Shown here one piece after another: positions 7,412 through 17,728 of a stretch of 64,000 nucleotides of DNA. Both the position numbers and the translations under genes were made by a program. The notes under the pieces are model-generated. The model made no database searches, was not told the origin of the DNA, and worked only from the letters and a program-made list of their open reading frames with translations. Every line of letters begins with the position of its first letter. The stretch's first letter is position 1. Origin of the DNA: Deltaproteobacteria bacterium (GTDB lineage Bacteria; Desulfobacterota; Binatia; Binatales; Binataceae); the NCBI GenBank assembly GCA_021831785.1, contig JAKBMB010000025.1:1-64000 (forward strand). Direction: 5' to 3'.

Positions 7412-7822
7412 ATGGGGAGCTTTCATTTTTACCGCCGAAAGGAGATTTTCCCGGGGGTTAGGGTAAATCTCTCGAAGTCGGGGCCGTCGCTCACCTTTGG
7501 CGCCGCAGGCTTTCATCTTACGGTCGGCCCGCGTGGCGTGAGGAGAACGATCGGAATCCCGGGCAGCGGGCTCTATTACACCTCCAGCGCCGGCTACCAC
7601 AGCGGAATTCATAGCGCGCATCGTGAGGCGGAAGAACCCGGCCTAAAGCTCCGTCACCTGGTCTGGACGTGGCTCATCTTGTGGGCGGCGCTGCTTTTCG
7701 CAGGCCAGCCACAACTGAGTGCCTACGTGACGGTATACGGATTTTTGGCGATCCTGGTCGGCTGGCCTCTATACAAGCTTTTGCGCCGGTTTCTCGCCGC
7801 TCGTCCCGAACGCGCGCCGTAA
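7412..7822 (+). CDS. DUF4236 domain protein with two C-terminal membrane spans
   Basis: A 136-residue protein. Residues 1-55 match the DUF4236 pattern: a short FxxRKxIxxxPGVRxNLSKSG start, then TFGAAGFHLTVGPRGVRRTIGIPGSGLYYT. Two hydrophobic segments follow (about residues 84-100 and 103-120) and a basic tail (RRFLAARPERAP). The domain is common in bacteria but its function is unknown to me; the GxRxTxGxPGTGxSY loop is its hallmark. The ATG at 7412 begins directly at the family N-terminus. It converges on recD. Confidence 0.8.
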   Translation: MGSFHFYRRKEIFPGVRVNLSKSGPSLTFGAAGFHLTVGPRGVRRTIGIPGSGLYYTSSAGYHSGIHSAHREAEEPGLKLRHLVWTWLILWAALLFAGQPQLSAYVTVYGFLAILVGWPLYKLLRRFLAARPERAP

Positions 7823-7968
7823 CTCCGCGGCCCGTTCTCGGTTTCGTGGGGGGCCTTCCGCCGCGCGAGCAATTGGCCGGCGCGCCAAGTTCGCCGGTCG
7901 GGGTCAGGTTAACGTGCGCCTCGTCGAGTTTGGCCAACGATGGGGACCGGGTAATCAGAGGCCGGCGT

Positions 7969-10122
7969 TCAAGGCTTGGTTTTCAAGGCGGCAATTAGGT
8001 GCTCGGCAAGGCCGGAGTGACGATCGATCTTGCGGCCTGCCGCAGCACGTATCAGTCTCTCCTCGCCGGCCAGGACGACCGAGCTTCGGCTTCGGGTGAG
8101 CGCCGTATAAAGCAGTTCCCGCGTAAGCAGGGGAAGGTCTTCGTTGGGCATGATAAGCGCGACCTTGTGGAATTCCGAGCCCTGCGCCTTGTGCACCGTC
8201 ATCGCATAGCAGAGCTCCACCGACCCGCTGAGAGTTTCCAAAGGGAACGTTTTGAAAGCGTCTTGGCGCGGAAAGACGGCAGCTGGGAACGACCTGTCGC
8301 TCGGAGTGCGGCGCACCGTAAGCACGATTCCTTGGTCGCCGTTGAAAAGACCGCGCGCGTAGTCGTTATGCAGCGCCATTATCGGCTCGCCCGGCAAAAG
8401 CGCAAAGCGTTCAGGCGGTTTGCTCGCTTGTCGAGCGGCGCGAGCGTGCAGCACGGCGTTTACGCGTTCGGAACCGGTCGCCAAAACCCGCGTCACGCAT
8501 AAAAGCCGCGCGCTTTGCAGATAGTTGAACAGCGGCCTTAGGCGGGCCGACTCCGCTCGATCAAGCGCGTCGGATTCGACCACGCTATAAACGCTTTGCG
8601 CTAGCGACTGCATGCGCGCGTCGCCTTGGACCTGCGCGGTGTACCATCGGTCCAGGAACGCGTCAATGTCAACCGCGCCGGCACTCAGCAATTCGACGCC
8701 GCGGTAGGCGAGTTCGTCCGGCGAAACGCGCCTGATGACCGACGATTCCCCGTTGAGCCACGGGGCGCTGTCCTCGTCGGGCGGGCCGGCATTAATCGCT
8801 TGGGCGAAGGCCAAGATTTCCTGCCCCGCCGCTTGCGCCTCATCCACGCGATAATTTCGTTTGAGCTTCACGCTCGCGCCGCAGGCCGACGCGGCGCGCA
8901 CATGGTCTTCGGCGCCTCGTCCGCGGCGCCGGAGATGCGCGCCGACTTGTATTAAATTTCGAAACACTGCGCCGGCGGCCACGGACGGAAGTTGTTCCTC
9001 GTCGCCCAGAAGAATTAACCGCGCATCTACGCCAAGCGCATCAGCTAGCGCCCGCATCAGATCGAGATCGACCATCGACACCTCGTCGACGATTACAACC
9101 GACGCCGATAGCGGATTGTTGTGATGATGCCGAAAGCGCCCGCGGCTGGGCGAGTAAGCGAGCAAGCGATGAAGCGTCCGCGGTTCGGGCCGCTCGGACC
9201 GCAGCGCCGCGTCGTGTTCATCCGGCTCCTCGACTGCGCCGAGCATCTGCTCAAGTGCCTCGCCCATTCGATAGGCGGCTTTTCCGGTCGGCGCGGCAAG
9301 CGCGATGTTCTCGGCGCCGACGCCGATTCGCGCGAACAGCCGCAAGATCGCCGCGACGATCGAAGTCTTGCCGGTTCCCGGCCCGCCCGAGATTACCGTG
9401 ATCCTAAAGCTGGCCGCCGCCGCCACCGCCGCTTTTTGCTCGTCCGAGAGTTTCAACGCCCTCCCCTGCCTTACCGGCGGCCGCTTCAGCACGTCTTGCA
9501 GCGCTGCTTGAAGCTGCGGTTGGTCAACCGTCAAAGGCTGCTGTCTCAGTGTTGCGGCCAATCGCTGCGCCAGCGAAACCTCGGCTTTGTAGACGCGCTG
9601 ATGGTAGACGTACGGCCGTAAATAAAGCAGGGGCGCGTATGAATCCGGGTCGTGGCCGACTACGCTCGAAGCTTTGCCGGATTCCAGCAGCGATTTGATC
9701 GCGCCGGCGACGTCCCCCAATCCGGCTGCGTTGGAGCTCTCGCCGCATAGCTCGGCTGCGATTTGACGCAGCGCTTGCCTGCCTTCGCGCGTGCCGATCG
9801 GGAGTCGCGAGCTTCCCTGGTTGAGCGCGGCAAGCGAGATTACGCACAGCACGATCAGCGCCAGGCGCCGCTTGGGGTCAAGGCCGGGTTCGAGCGAGGC
9901 GATTTCGCACGCCAGGTGAACCGCGTCCGGGGATAGATTGAAGCCTCCGGCGCGCTCTTCAAGCTCGCGCAAGCATCGGACAAAGCCGTCTGCGGGAGCG
10001 GCCGGCGATTGCATGTTCTCTCCGGCGGGCTCGCCTCTCCGCTCTAGCCATCCCCACGCAGCTCGTGCTCCGACGGGCGGCCGGAAATCTCGTTCGGATG
10101 GGGATTGTCCGAAGAAGGTCAT
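7969..10122 (-). CDS. recD: Exodeoxyribonuclease V alpha subunit RecD
   Basis: A 717-residue 5'-3' helicase subunit of RecBCD. The Walker A motif is GGPGTGKTS (246-254) and Walker B is VIVDEVSMVD. A late UvrD-like motif is present (AMTVHKAQGSEF), with YTALTRSRSSVVL near the C-terminus. The N-terminal RecB-contacting domain is present (about residues 45-200, with YLRPYVYHQRVYKAE). It is the last gene of recC-recB-recD; its ATG overlaps the recB stop by four bases (ATGA). The length is slightly above E. coli RecD (608). Confidence 0.95.
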   Translation of the reverse strand: MTFFGQSPSERDFRPPVGARAAWGWLERRGEPAGENMQSPAAPADGFVRCLRELEERAGGFNLSPDAVHLACEIASLEPGLDPKRRLALIVLCVISLAALNQGSSRLPIGTREGRQALRQIAAELCGESSNAAGLGDVAGAIKSLLESGKASSVVGHDPDSYAPLLYLRPYVYHQRVYKAEVSLAQRLAATLRQQPLTVDQPQLQAALQDVLKRPPVRQGRALKLSDEQKAAVAAAASFRITVISGGPGTGKTSIVAAILRLFARIGVGAENIALAAPTGKAAYRMGEALEQMLGAVEEPDEHDAALRSERPEPRTLHRLLAYSPSRGRFRHHHNNPLSASVVIVDEVSMVDLDLMRALADALGVDARLILLGDEEQLPSVAAGAVFRNLIQVGAHLRRRGRGAEDHVRAASACGASVKLKRNYRVDEAQAAGQEILAFAQAINAGPPDEDSAPWLNGESSVIRRVSPDELAYRGVELLSAGAVDIDAFLDRWYTAQVQGDARMQSLAQSVYSVVESDALDRAESARLRPLFNYLQSARLLCVTRVLATGSERVNAVLHARAARQASKPPERFALLPGEPIMALHNDYARGLFNGDQGIVLTVRRTPSDRSFPAAVFPRQDAFKTFPLETLSGSVELCYAMTVHKAQGSEFHKVALIMPNEDLPLLTRELLYTALTRSRSSVVLAGEERLIRAAAGRKIDRHSGLAEHLIAALKTKP

Positions 10123-13100
10123 TCGGCGTCCGCCAACTCCGTTTCGTAGCGCTTGATGTCCGCCCAGGCGGGACGGCGATAGTAGACGCCGCTTAAGCCG
10201 CCGCCGACTGCGCCGGAAAGACCACGCAGAAACAGGTAGAGCAGCCCTCCGAAACGCTTCTCGTACTCGCTTGCGCTCCCGATTTGCAAAAGACGGATAA
10301 CGGCGACGGCATAAATTTTTATCTGGGACTCATAGTGACGCTTGACGTGCGTCTTGAGCGCTGCCGGCTCGTACGACGGTAGAATATCGCTCTTCCAATC
10401 GGCCAAGTAGATAAGACCCTGATGCTCGAAGACAAGGTCGACGAAGCCCCTAAAATACACCGGCCGGATTTCCCGTCCGCCGCCGCTTGCCCCTGGCGAC
10501 GGCGGACCGGCGAATTCAAAAACCGGGTATAGAAACTCCGTTTCGCGCAGGCTGGCAAGCGTGTACAGCTCGCTTGCGGTTCGCTGGCCGCTCGCGGCGA
10601 AAGAACAACGTAGAGCGCGGTAGACCAGCCACATCGCCGGCTCGGCGGCCGCTTCGTCGATCCCCCAGCGCCGGCGGATTGCGCGCCGGAAAGTCTCGCG
10701 CACGTCCGCGCGGTTCTTCCACGAATCGAGATCCCCGGTTTCGGCCAGCGAGCGCAGGTTTAGTTCCCCTATTGCCTCGTGGAGAAAGATCCCGACCTCG
10801 CGGCTTCCCGCAAGTTCGTGCACAGCTTCGCGAGCCTCGCTCCGGCCCGCAACTTCGAGGCTGCGGTCGAACGCGGCCACTTGCGGGTCGGCCTCGGCGT
10901 AGCGGTTGAGCGAGGTGTAGGAACGCACGGCAAGGGGCGCATGCCGCGCTCTAAGCTCTGCCAGCTTCACGCGCAAGGCGTAGCGGTTGTCCTCGTCCTC
11001 GAGCAGTCTCTGGGGCGGCGACCAGCGCGGGGGTTGCGGGAACCGATCGCTCGCACGGCGGGGGTCCGCGCCCGCATCGGAATTTTCAGCCGCGCCGCCG
11101 CATCTGTGCGTTTCCGGCGCAGGCCCCTGCGCCGCCGCGCTTGCTCCCGCTCTTGGCGCGCCCGCGCCGTTCTCGTCTATCGTCGCCCCGCCGGTCGCGC
11201 CGGTTCCCGCTGCGGCGTCTTCTTGCGCGCCATCGCCCGCCGCGCCGGGGCGCGCGCCTTCATATTCGAGGACATTCTCCAGGGCGAAAAGGTCCTCGCG
11301 CAGTTGTCCGCCGGAAGCCATGGCGTTGAGGCGCCGGTTGAGGGCTGCGTAGTATCCGGTCGGCGGCTTTTTGAGCGAGCCGTCCGGAAAAAAAGACAGA
11401 TAAAGTTTGGCGCATGCGCGCGTGATCGCCACGTAAAGCAAGCGCTGGTCTTCTTCCGTATGCTCTCTACTAAGTGTGTCTTTAACCAAATCTTTGGCGT
11501 ATTTGCCGACCGCAAGGCGACATTGGCGCCCTTCGTGGTAACGGCTGATCGGCGAGTCGTCGGGTCGAGCATAGAATCCTCCAAACAGCACCACGATTTT
11601 TGCTTCGAGGCCTTTGCTCTTATGCACGGTAAGTATCCGCACCGCGGCGCGGGTGCCTTCCGGCCGTTGAAGGTTTTGCTCGGCCTCGATGGAGGATACG
11701 CCGCCGGCGATATAGCCTTGCAGCACAAGGATCAGGTCGCTCAGAGCGAGCTTGTTTGCGGACGACCGTTCGAGCAGGGTTTCGAACATCTGCTCATAAT
11801 TGGCCAGCCGGCGGCGGCTTGCGGAAAGCAAAAGCTCGCGCGCGACAAGGCCGCTCTGATGGAGCACGCGGTCGAAGAGCTCCGCTAACTGCTCCTGTTC
11901 GGCGAGCGCGTTCCATTCCAGCAGCGTCTCGTAGAACGGGTCCGCGGAAACTTCGTCGTCCAGGGGAAGCCGGCTTAAGCTGAGGCCGAAAAACGGCGTG
12001 AGATAAGCTTTGAGCCGGCGCGCGCGGGTAGCCGGCCGTTCAACTGCCTTCAATAAGTCGAGGATGTCGCGCGCTTGATCGGTCTGGAAAAGCCCGTCGA
12101 GCTTGTAGAAGGTGAAGGGAACGCCGGCTTCCTGAAGATACGAGCCCGCTTCGACGCTCTCCTGCGCCGTGCGCGTCAAGACGAAGATTTCCTCGGCCCC
12201 TACCCTTCGCGGCGCGTCGTTTCCTTGCCTGATCCTTACTTCGTAGTCGGGGTCGAGGAGGATGCGCCGCAGGTTCTCGGCGAAGTGCCGGCCGAGCGCT
12301 TTGCGGGCGCGGCCCGCCGAGCCGTTCCCTTGTCCTTCGGGCGCGTAGCGCATCAAGCTGACGGGCTTTAGCGGCTGTCCTCGCCGGTTCACCGCGTGAA
12401 AGTCCGGCCGCGCGGACTTTGACGCCACCCGGTAGTTTATTTCACCCGTGAACAGCGGGTTGGCCGCGCTCTGATCGAGAATTGCGTTCAGCGCATCCAC
12501 CATGGGCGCCGTCGAGCGGAAATTTTCGTTGAGCGAAAGGCGCGAGGCCTGTCTGCCGGTCAGCTCGTCTACCGCCGCGAGGTAGGCAAAAACGTCAGCG
12601 CCCCTGAAGGCGTAGATCGCCTGCTTAGGATCGCCGATCAGGTAGAGCAGGTTGCCGCCTTTGCTTTCGACAAAGATGCGCCGAAGTATCTTCCACTGCA
12701 GTTCGTCGGTATCTTGAAACTCGTCGATTAACCCGTAGCGCAGCCGCGCTCGCAGGGCGGGGAGAATTTGCTCGCTTCGCGGCCCGTCCAGCATGCCCCA
12801 GACCCGTCGCAGCATGTCGTCATAGTCCAGAAGCCCTTGCTCGCGCTTATCCTTTTCCAGACGCTCGGCGACCCGGGGCAAAATGGCGTCGATCGCCCGC
12901 ACCTCGATCTGAGCAGCGGCTCGCGCCTTTTTCGCCGCGGACAGGAACGCTTTGCCGCTCGACGAGAGCTCCTCGGGAAACCTTCTCTTGCCGCTGCGCG
13001 CTGCGACTCGCCGAGGCTCGAGCAGCGGCGAGAAGTCAAAGCCCGCGAGCTTCTCGGCCAGCGCCTCGACATCCGCGCGATTGCCCGCGATGAGCTTTGC

Positions 13101-13793
13101 GAGATCGTCAAGGGCGCGTATGGCGTTATGCCGAGCTTGCGCTTCCAGCGCCGCCGCGGCGTAGTCCTGCTTGACGGCATCGATGTCGCGCATTGTCAGC
13201 AAGCCTAAAACAGCGGCGCGGTGATCCGCGACCGCGCCGCTTTCAAGATAACGGTGACAGTGCGCCGCAAAGAGCAGCGCTTCCAACCGCTCCACGCTTC
13301 GCTCCGTAAGCCACCCCTCCAGCAAAAGGTTGAAGCGCTTTTCGACGGCGAGATGCTCGCGCAAAAAAGCGCGAAATGCTCGATGAAAGGCGCGCCCGCT
13401 GTTGGTGACCTCAAGGCTGCGCGGTCCCAGAGAGTCGGGCGAAAACTCGAGCAGCAACTGATGGCAGAACGAGTGAATCGTATAGATCGGCGCGAAGCTA
13501 AAAGAAACCAGCGCCGATTCGAGCTTGCGCTTTTGAGGCGCGGCCGCCCGCCTGTCCGCCTTGGCGGCCTCGAGCAATTGCCGCACTCGTTGGCGCAGCT
13601 CGGCCAGCGCCCGCTCCGTGAAGGTCACGGCCAGAATTTGCTCCAACTCGCACGGCGTGGAAAGCAGCAGGTCCGCGAACAGATGCGCTAGGACGTGCGT
13701 TTTGCCCGTGCCGGCGTTGGCTTCGAGCACGCCGTGTTGGTCGCGCGGGAGACCGGACAAGATCGCCGGTTTGTCGTATAGGCTCTCGGCCAT
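10119..13793 (-). CDS. recB: Exodeoxyribonuclease V beta subunit RecB
   Basis: A 1224-residue UvrD-superfamily helicase-nuclease. The P-loop is EANAGTGKT (24-32), Walker B reads GLIDEFQDTDELQWK, and the helicase motif LTVHKSKGLEAK is followed by LLYVAITRAC. The C-terminal PD-(D/E)xK nuclease shows GFVDLVFEHQGLIYLADWKSD. Between helicase and nuclease lies a linker of about 80 residues rich in Ala, Gly and Pro (from EYEGARPGAAGDG to RFPQPPRW) that is not conserved in the family. It acts with RecC and RecD in double-strand break repair. It starts 12 bases after the recC stop. Confidence 0.95.
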   Translation of the reverse strand: MAESLYDKPAILSGLPRDQHGVLEANAGTGKTHVLAHLFADLLLSTPCELEQILAVTFTERALAELRQRVRQLLEAAKADRRAAAPQKRKLESALVSFSFAPIYTIHSFCHQLLLEFSPDSLGPRSLEVTNSGRAFHRAFRAFLREHLAVEKRFNLLLEGWLTERSVERLEALLFAAHCHRYLESGAVADHRAAVLGLLTMRDIDAVKQDYAAAALEAQARHNAIRALDDLAKLIAGNRADVEALAEKLAGFDFSPLLEPRRVAARSGKRRFPEELSSSGKAFLSAAKKARAAAQIEVRAIDAILPRVAERLEKDKREQGLLDYDDMLRRVWGMLDGPRSEQILPALRARLRYGLIDEFQDTDELQWKILRRIFVESKGGNLLYLIGDPKQAIYAFRGADVFAYLAAVDELTGRQASRLSLNENFRSTAPMVDALNAILDQSAANPLFTGEINYRVASKSARPDFHAVNRRGQPLKPVSLMRYAPEGQGNGSAGRARKALGRHFAENLRRILLDPDYEVRIRQGNDAPRRVGAEEIFVLTRTAQESVEAGSYLQEAGVPFTFYKLDGLFQTDQARDILDLLKAVERPATRARRLKAYLTPFFGLSLSRLPLDDEVSADPFYETLLEWNALAEQEQLAELFDRVLHQSGLVARELLLSASRRRLANYEQMFETLLERSSANKLALSDLILVLQGYIAGGVSSIEAEQNLQRPEGTRAAVRILTVHKSKGLEAKIVVLFGGFYARPDDSPISRYHEGRQCRLAVGKYAKDLVKDTLSREHTEEDQRLLYVAITRACAKLYLSFFPDGSLKKPPTGYYAALNRRLNAMASGGQLREDLFALENVLEYEGARPGAAGDGAQEDAAAGTGATGGATIDENGAGAPRAGASAAAQGPAPETHRCGGAAENSDAGADPRRASDRFPQPPRWSPPQRLLEDEDNRYALRVKLAELRARHAPLAVRSYTSLNRYAEADPQVAAFDRSLEVAGRSEAREAVHELAGSREVGIFLHEAIGELNLRSLAETGDLDSWKNRADVRETFRRAIRRRWGIDEAAAEPAMWLVYRALRCSFAASGQRTASELYTLASLRETEFLYPVFEFAGPPSPGASGGGREIRPVYFRGFVDLVFEHQGLIYLADWKSDILPSYEPAALKTHVKRHYESQIKIYAVAVIRLLQIGSASEYEKRFGGLLYLFLRGLSGAVGGGLSGVYYRRPAWADIKRYETELADAE

Positions 13794-13805
13794 GACGTTC
13801 GCCGT

Positions 13806-16800
13806 TCAGATAAAAATCTGACGGAACGGACCGAAGCGGCGTTCGATGATCTCTTGCACCTCGTCGTCCGATTTGGGCGGAGGGAAGCGTCTCGCGTTTC
13901 GCACCGGGCCAGACGCGGAGCTTACGGGTAAGCGCTCGTCTTCTCGCAGCCGCCGGATGATATCGCGCAGGGAGCCTTGATGCTTCGCGTCGGCGGGGCG
14001 CAGATGCGAGAGGACGGCGGCGACGGCTTCGATGGGCAAGAAGTACTCGGCGCGGCCGCTGAGTAGATCGTCTGCCGAGTCGGTAAGATAAGCGAGCGCC
14101 GCTTGCGGAGTCGGCAGCGCCAGCGTTTTTTTGCTCGCCTGCCCTTGGCCGTGCTCCGAGACGGCGATAACGACCGTCTCGAAGCAGTCCCCATCTAAAA
14201 CTCCTGCGGCCCTCAGCGCGAGTGCCCAAATAAATGGACCGAGAAAATCTCTTGGCGTGGCGCGGTCGCGCGCTACGAGATGCAGCGCGCATCCAAGCGT
14301 TGCGGACAGGCGCGAGAGCCGGCCATGAAGGCTCACTGCGACGCTCACCGGCGAGCCGTCGGACCGGCGCAAGGCGCTGCCGTCGGCGGCCCGGCGCGGT
14401 ACATTGAGGTGAATCGCAGGCAGGGAGCGGTTCGCGGCCTCGGCAAACTCATCTGCGGGTCCGATTTGGAGGTCTTGCCACTTGGCGAGGTCCCCTAGAT
14501 CAGCCTCTCGCGTCAGTCGCAACCATTCTTGCAGCATCGCCAGATCGGCCTGCTGCCGGACCTGCGCGAAAGGACCGAAGGGCGCCTGTCCTTTGACCTG
14601 CTCCAGGCGGAAGCCATCAAGGTAAGCTTTTCTAACCGCATCGGGATCGCCTCGCCCTTGCCAGAATGCGCGGCGCAATAGCCGGACGCGCTGCGGCCTG
14701 GGCTGCGATAGGGGCTCGTTCTCCTCAACCTCGACCGGGTCGTCCTCGGACATGCCAAAGGCGTACATGGCGGTTCCCTGAATCGGACATTCCAGAAAGC
14801 GGCGCAACGCCGCCAGGGGCAGCGAGACCTCGGAAGGCGGGTTAGATGTAGACCTTTCTGCGCGCCAAGCCTCGGGTAGGCGCAGAGTTCCCCTTAGCTT
14901 GTCCCGCTGCTCTTGCGCGAGCAACCCCAGAACCGCGGTCCCTTCGGGCGGCGCGATCCGTCCGTAATGGCGTTCGAGGTCTTCGCGCAGTGCGCTCAGC
15001 CGGGCCGCCTGTCGCGCTTCACTGTCAAAGCTGGCCACCTCGTACCTTTGAGCCGGGATTTCGCTCGCGCTGACAGGCGCTTGGTCAGGCTGCTGCTCCG
15101 CGGGCGATTGCAGGTTGGGAAAGCACTCCAAATCGTAGCGGTTCAGGGGATGGGGAATCGTCATCTGCTCAAGCGCGGATTGACTCACGTAGCCGCGCAA
15201 AATCGATTGTAGCTCGTGCACCACGATGGAAGGCTCCAGCGGGTCGCCGGTATGAGGATCGAGCGAGCCATAGGAGAGAAACAGGCGGTCGCGCGCCGCG
15301 AGCAGCGTTTGAAGGAACCAGTAGCGCTGGCGTTCGGTTAGCGTTGAATCTTCTCTCTCACGCTTGTCGAGACGAAGGTCACGCCAGTCGAGTCTTTCCC
15401 GGTCGGGAAAGGCCGCCCCGCCGAGGCCGAGAAAAAAGATGGCCCTAAAAGGGAGCGCGCGCAGCGCCGAGAGCGGGCCCACGACCAAGCCGGTGTACGA
15501 AAGCTGTCCCCGCGCGGCTTCTATCTCGGCGGCCCGACGCGCCACAAGCCGGCGCGCGATATCGTAGCCGACCGGGCCGCTCGCCACGCCGTGCGGCGCG
15601 ATTGACTCAAGCGCGCGCAGGCAGCAATCAAGAACTCGCTCATCGGCGGCGTCTGCGGCTTGAACGTAACTTTTCACTAGCCTGATTAGCGTATCCGACC
15701 AATCGGCGAGGACCAGTTGCGCGCTCTTGAGCTCAAGCGCGCTGCCCAAGAGCCCGCGGGCGCTGCGGACCAACTTCGCGACGCTCTCGCCTTCATCCTG
15801 CTCAACCTCGAACGGCAGGTAAGCACATCCGTCCTCGGCGTGAAACAATTCGGTGCTGCCGCCGCGTTCGCCGACCATGAAGGCCCCCAGCGACAGGCGG
15901 CGCAGAGCCTGATCCCAATGGTAGACGTCCTTCGGTATGTAGGTCCCGGCAAAATCACGGGCGTCGGCGCCGAACACGATACCCAGCTCTTCGCACCACC
16001 GCCGCCATCGCTGGGCGTTCGCTTCCGCGTTAGGGCCGGTTATCGCCGGATGGGTGAGCACGCGGATCACTTCCTCGCGCGTAAACCGGCTTAAGGGAAG
16101 GTCCAACAATAGCCCGAGGACCTCGGCGACGCGGCTTTCGCTAATCAAAGAACGGTTCACAACATTCAGCGGAATCTGGTACCTCTGCTCGAACAAGGCC
16201 TCGATATGCGGCAGATAAACCTCGCGCTGGGAGTCCGGGAAGAGCACGGCTATCTCATGAAACCTAAGTGGCGGCGAGCCCGGCGCCGTGGCTGCGTCGC
16301 TCTCCTGCAGGAACGACCAGACCGCGGTCGCGACGGCCTCGACCTCGCGCCGCGCGCCAGGGCACGCAACAAAGCAAATGCTTGCGCAGGGCTGCGCCGG
16401 CTCGCCATCCGGGACCGGGGGGCGCTCCGGCTCTCCATTCAGGATGCTGTCCTGAAGCGAGCCCAGCAGGCTTTGCCGGCCGTCGTCCGCGGCCAAAATA
16501 AAGTGCGAGTCGAAGTCGTAGCCCGAAAGCTCGTTGAGTAAGCGCGTTAGCTCTCTGCCGGGCCGGGCCCAGAACCGCAGCGCCGGAGAGTCGCGCTCCG
16601 CGCCGGCGCAATCAAGCCCAAGCTTTTCCAGGTCGTTCACGCCGCCGTCATCGGCCTCGGGGTCAGCCTGCACGGCCGCCGCGCGCAATTCCAGGTCTGC
16701 GGCGCGTCCGGCCGCGACGTTCTCCCAGAATTCGCGGCACGGGTTCAAAGCATAGACGCGGAGGTCGCCGGAGGCGTTCAGAACCGTCAAGGCGCGCGTC

Positions 16801-17537
16801 AAGATCGGGTCAGCGTCCGAGCAGCCGAAAAAATGGAGCATGAGCGGCAGCCCGGGCTTGAGCGTCGATGGCTCAAGCGCATCGAGCGCATCGGGCAAAA
16901 GCATGCATCGATGGCTTTGCTCCGCTGCCCATTGCGGGCGTAGCGCTCCGTCGGAGTCGAACAAGGAAAGATAGAGCCGGCGTTGCCAGCGCTCGAGGCG
17001 TCGATAGGGCTCGGTTGTGACGAGCGATCCGGCGCGCCATTTGCGCAGCATCGCGCGGCGCGTGGCGGCATATTCGTGAAACAAAGTTCCAACCTTAGCG
17101 GCCAACTCGAACGTTCTTTTCTCGATCTCTCGGTCGTCCGCCGCAGCGGCGGCGTCGGCGTTGCTGAGCACCAACAACTCGGGATCATCTCTAAAAGCAG
17201 GCGTGCGCAAGCATTCGAAGACCGCGAGCTGCAAGTCTTGACAGCCGAGCACGCGCAGGCTCGGGTTGAGCCCCTCGAGGGTCCGCGACAGGTAGCCGCG
17301 CAAAGTCGGGAAGTCGAGATTTGCGGCTACGCCCAGCCGTTCGGCAAGCCTAAACCTTACGAAGTGCTCAAGGGCGCGATAGGATTCAAGCGAGTCGCCG
17401 AACGGTCCCGGCACAAATGCGTCCGGCACAACGATAACCACGGTTTCGAGGGGACGCTCGGCCTGCTGCTCGGCAACAGCCTGTGCGAGAGGCGCGACCA
17501 AGCTCTCCAACCGATTTGCATAGTATAGCCGCATCAT
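13806..17537 (-). CDS. recC: Exodeoxyribonuclease V gamma subunit RecC
   Basis: A 1243-residue RecC, the Chi-scanning scaffold of RecBCD, built from inactive helicase and nuclease folds. The N-terminus (RLYYANRLESLVAPLA) matches the usual RecC start. Other family landmarks are GRELTRLLNELSGYDFDSHF, the region AVLFPDSQREVYLPHIEALFEQ, and IFFLGLGGAAFPDRERLDWRD in the second half. No intact Walker A motif is present, as expected. It is first in the three-gene operon, and the order recC-recB-recD is preserved on the minus strand. An M-M pair opens the frame; either ATG may be used. Confidence 0.93.
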   Translation of the reverse strand: MMRLYYANRLESLVAPLAQAVAEQQAERPLETVVIVVPDAFVPGPFGDSLESYRALEHFVRFRLAERLGVAANLDFPTLRGYLSRTLEGLNPSLRVLGCQDLQLAVFECLRTPAFRDDPELLVLSNADAAAAADDREIEKRTFELAAKVGTLFHEYAATRRAMLRKWRAGSLVTTEPYRRLERWQRRLYLSLFDSDGALRPQWAAEQSHRCMLLPDALDALEPSTLKPGLPLMLHFFGCSDADPILTRALTVLNASGDLRVYALNPCREFWENVAAGRAADLELRAAAVQADPEADDGGVNDLEKLGLDCAGAERDSPALRFWARPGRELTRLLNELSGYDFDSHFILAADDGRQSLLGSLQDSILNGEPERPPVPDGEPAQPCASICFVACPGARREVEAVATAVWSFLQESDAATAPGSPPLRFHEIAVLFPDSQREVYLPHIEALFEQRYQIPLNVVNRSLISESRVAEVLGLLLDLPLSRFTREEVIRVLTHPAITGPNAEANAQRWRRWCEELGIVFGADARDFAGTYIPKDVYHWDQALRRLSLGAFMVGERGGSTELFHAEDGCAYLPFEVEQDEGESVAKLVRSARGLLGSALELKSAQLVLADWSDTLIRLVKSYVQAADAADERVLDCCLRALESIAPHGVASGPVGYDIARRLVARRAAEIEAARGQLSYTGLVVGPLSALRALPFRAIFFLGLGGAAFPDRERLDWRDLRLDKREREDSTLTERQRYWFLQTLLAARDRLFLSYGSLDPHTGDPLEPSIVVHELQSILRGYVSQSALEQMTIPHPLNRYDLECFPNLQSPAEQQPDQAPVSASEIPAQRYEVASFDSEARQAARLSALREDLERHYGRIAPPEGTAVLGLLAQEQRDKLRGTLRLPEAWRAERSTSNPPSEVSLPLAALRRFLECPIQGTAMYAFGMSEDDPVEVEENEPLSQPRPQRVRLLRRAFWQGRGDPDAVRKAYLDGFRLEQVKGQAPFGPFAQVRQQADLAMLQEWLRLTREADLGDLAKWQDLQIGPADEFAEAANRSLPAIHLNVPRRAADGSALRRSDGSPVSVAVSLHGRLSRLSATLGCALHLVARDRATPRDFLGPFIWALALRAAGVLDGDCFETVVIAVSEHGQGQASKKTLALPTPQAALAYLTDSADDLLSGRAEYFLPIEAVAAVLSHLRPADAKHQGSLRDIIRRLREDERLPVSSASGPVRNARRFPPPKSDDEVQEIIERRFGPFRQIFI

Positions 17538-17728
17538 CGCCGCTGTCCCGGTGCCCTAAGAGTTGGCGCGGGCGCGCCGCGCTCGCAAAGCGAAAGTGGG
17601 GAGCCTTGAATCTGCCCAGCTTTCATCACGCGGCCTCAGTTTGTCCGATTGTTCTCTAACATAGTCAACCCGAGCGTTCCCGGCGAGGTGAAATCAACCG
17701 CCCTTAGAGTCAGCCCTCTGGTTAATGC

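Noticed and set aside
10779-11888. 369-codon plus-strand frame opposite recB
   Set aside because: An antisense shadow of RecB; Arg/Ala-rich with no recognisable domain.
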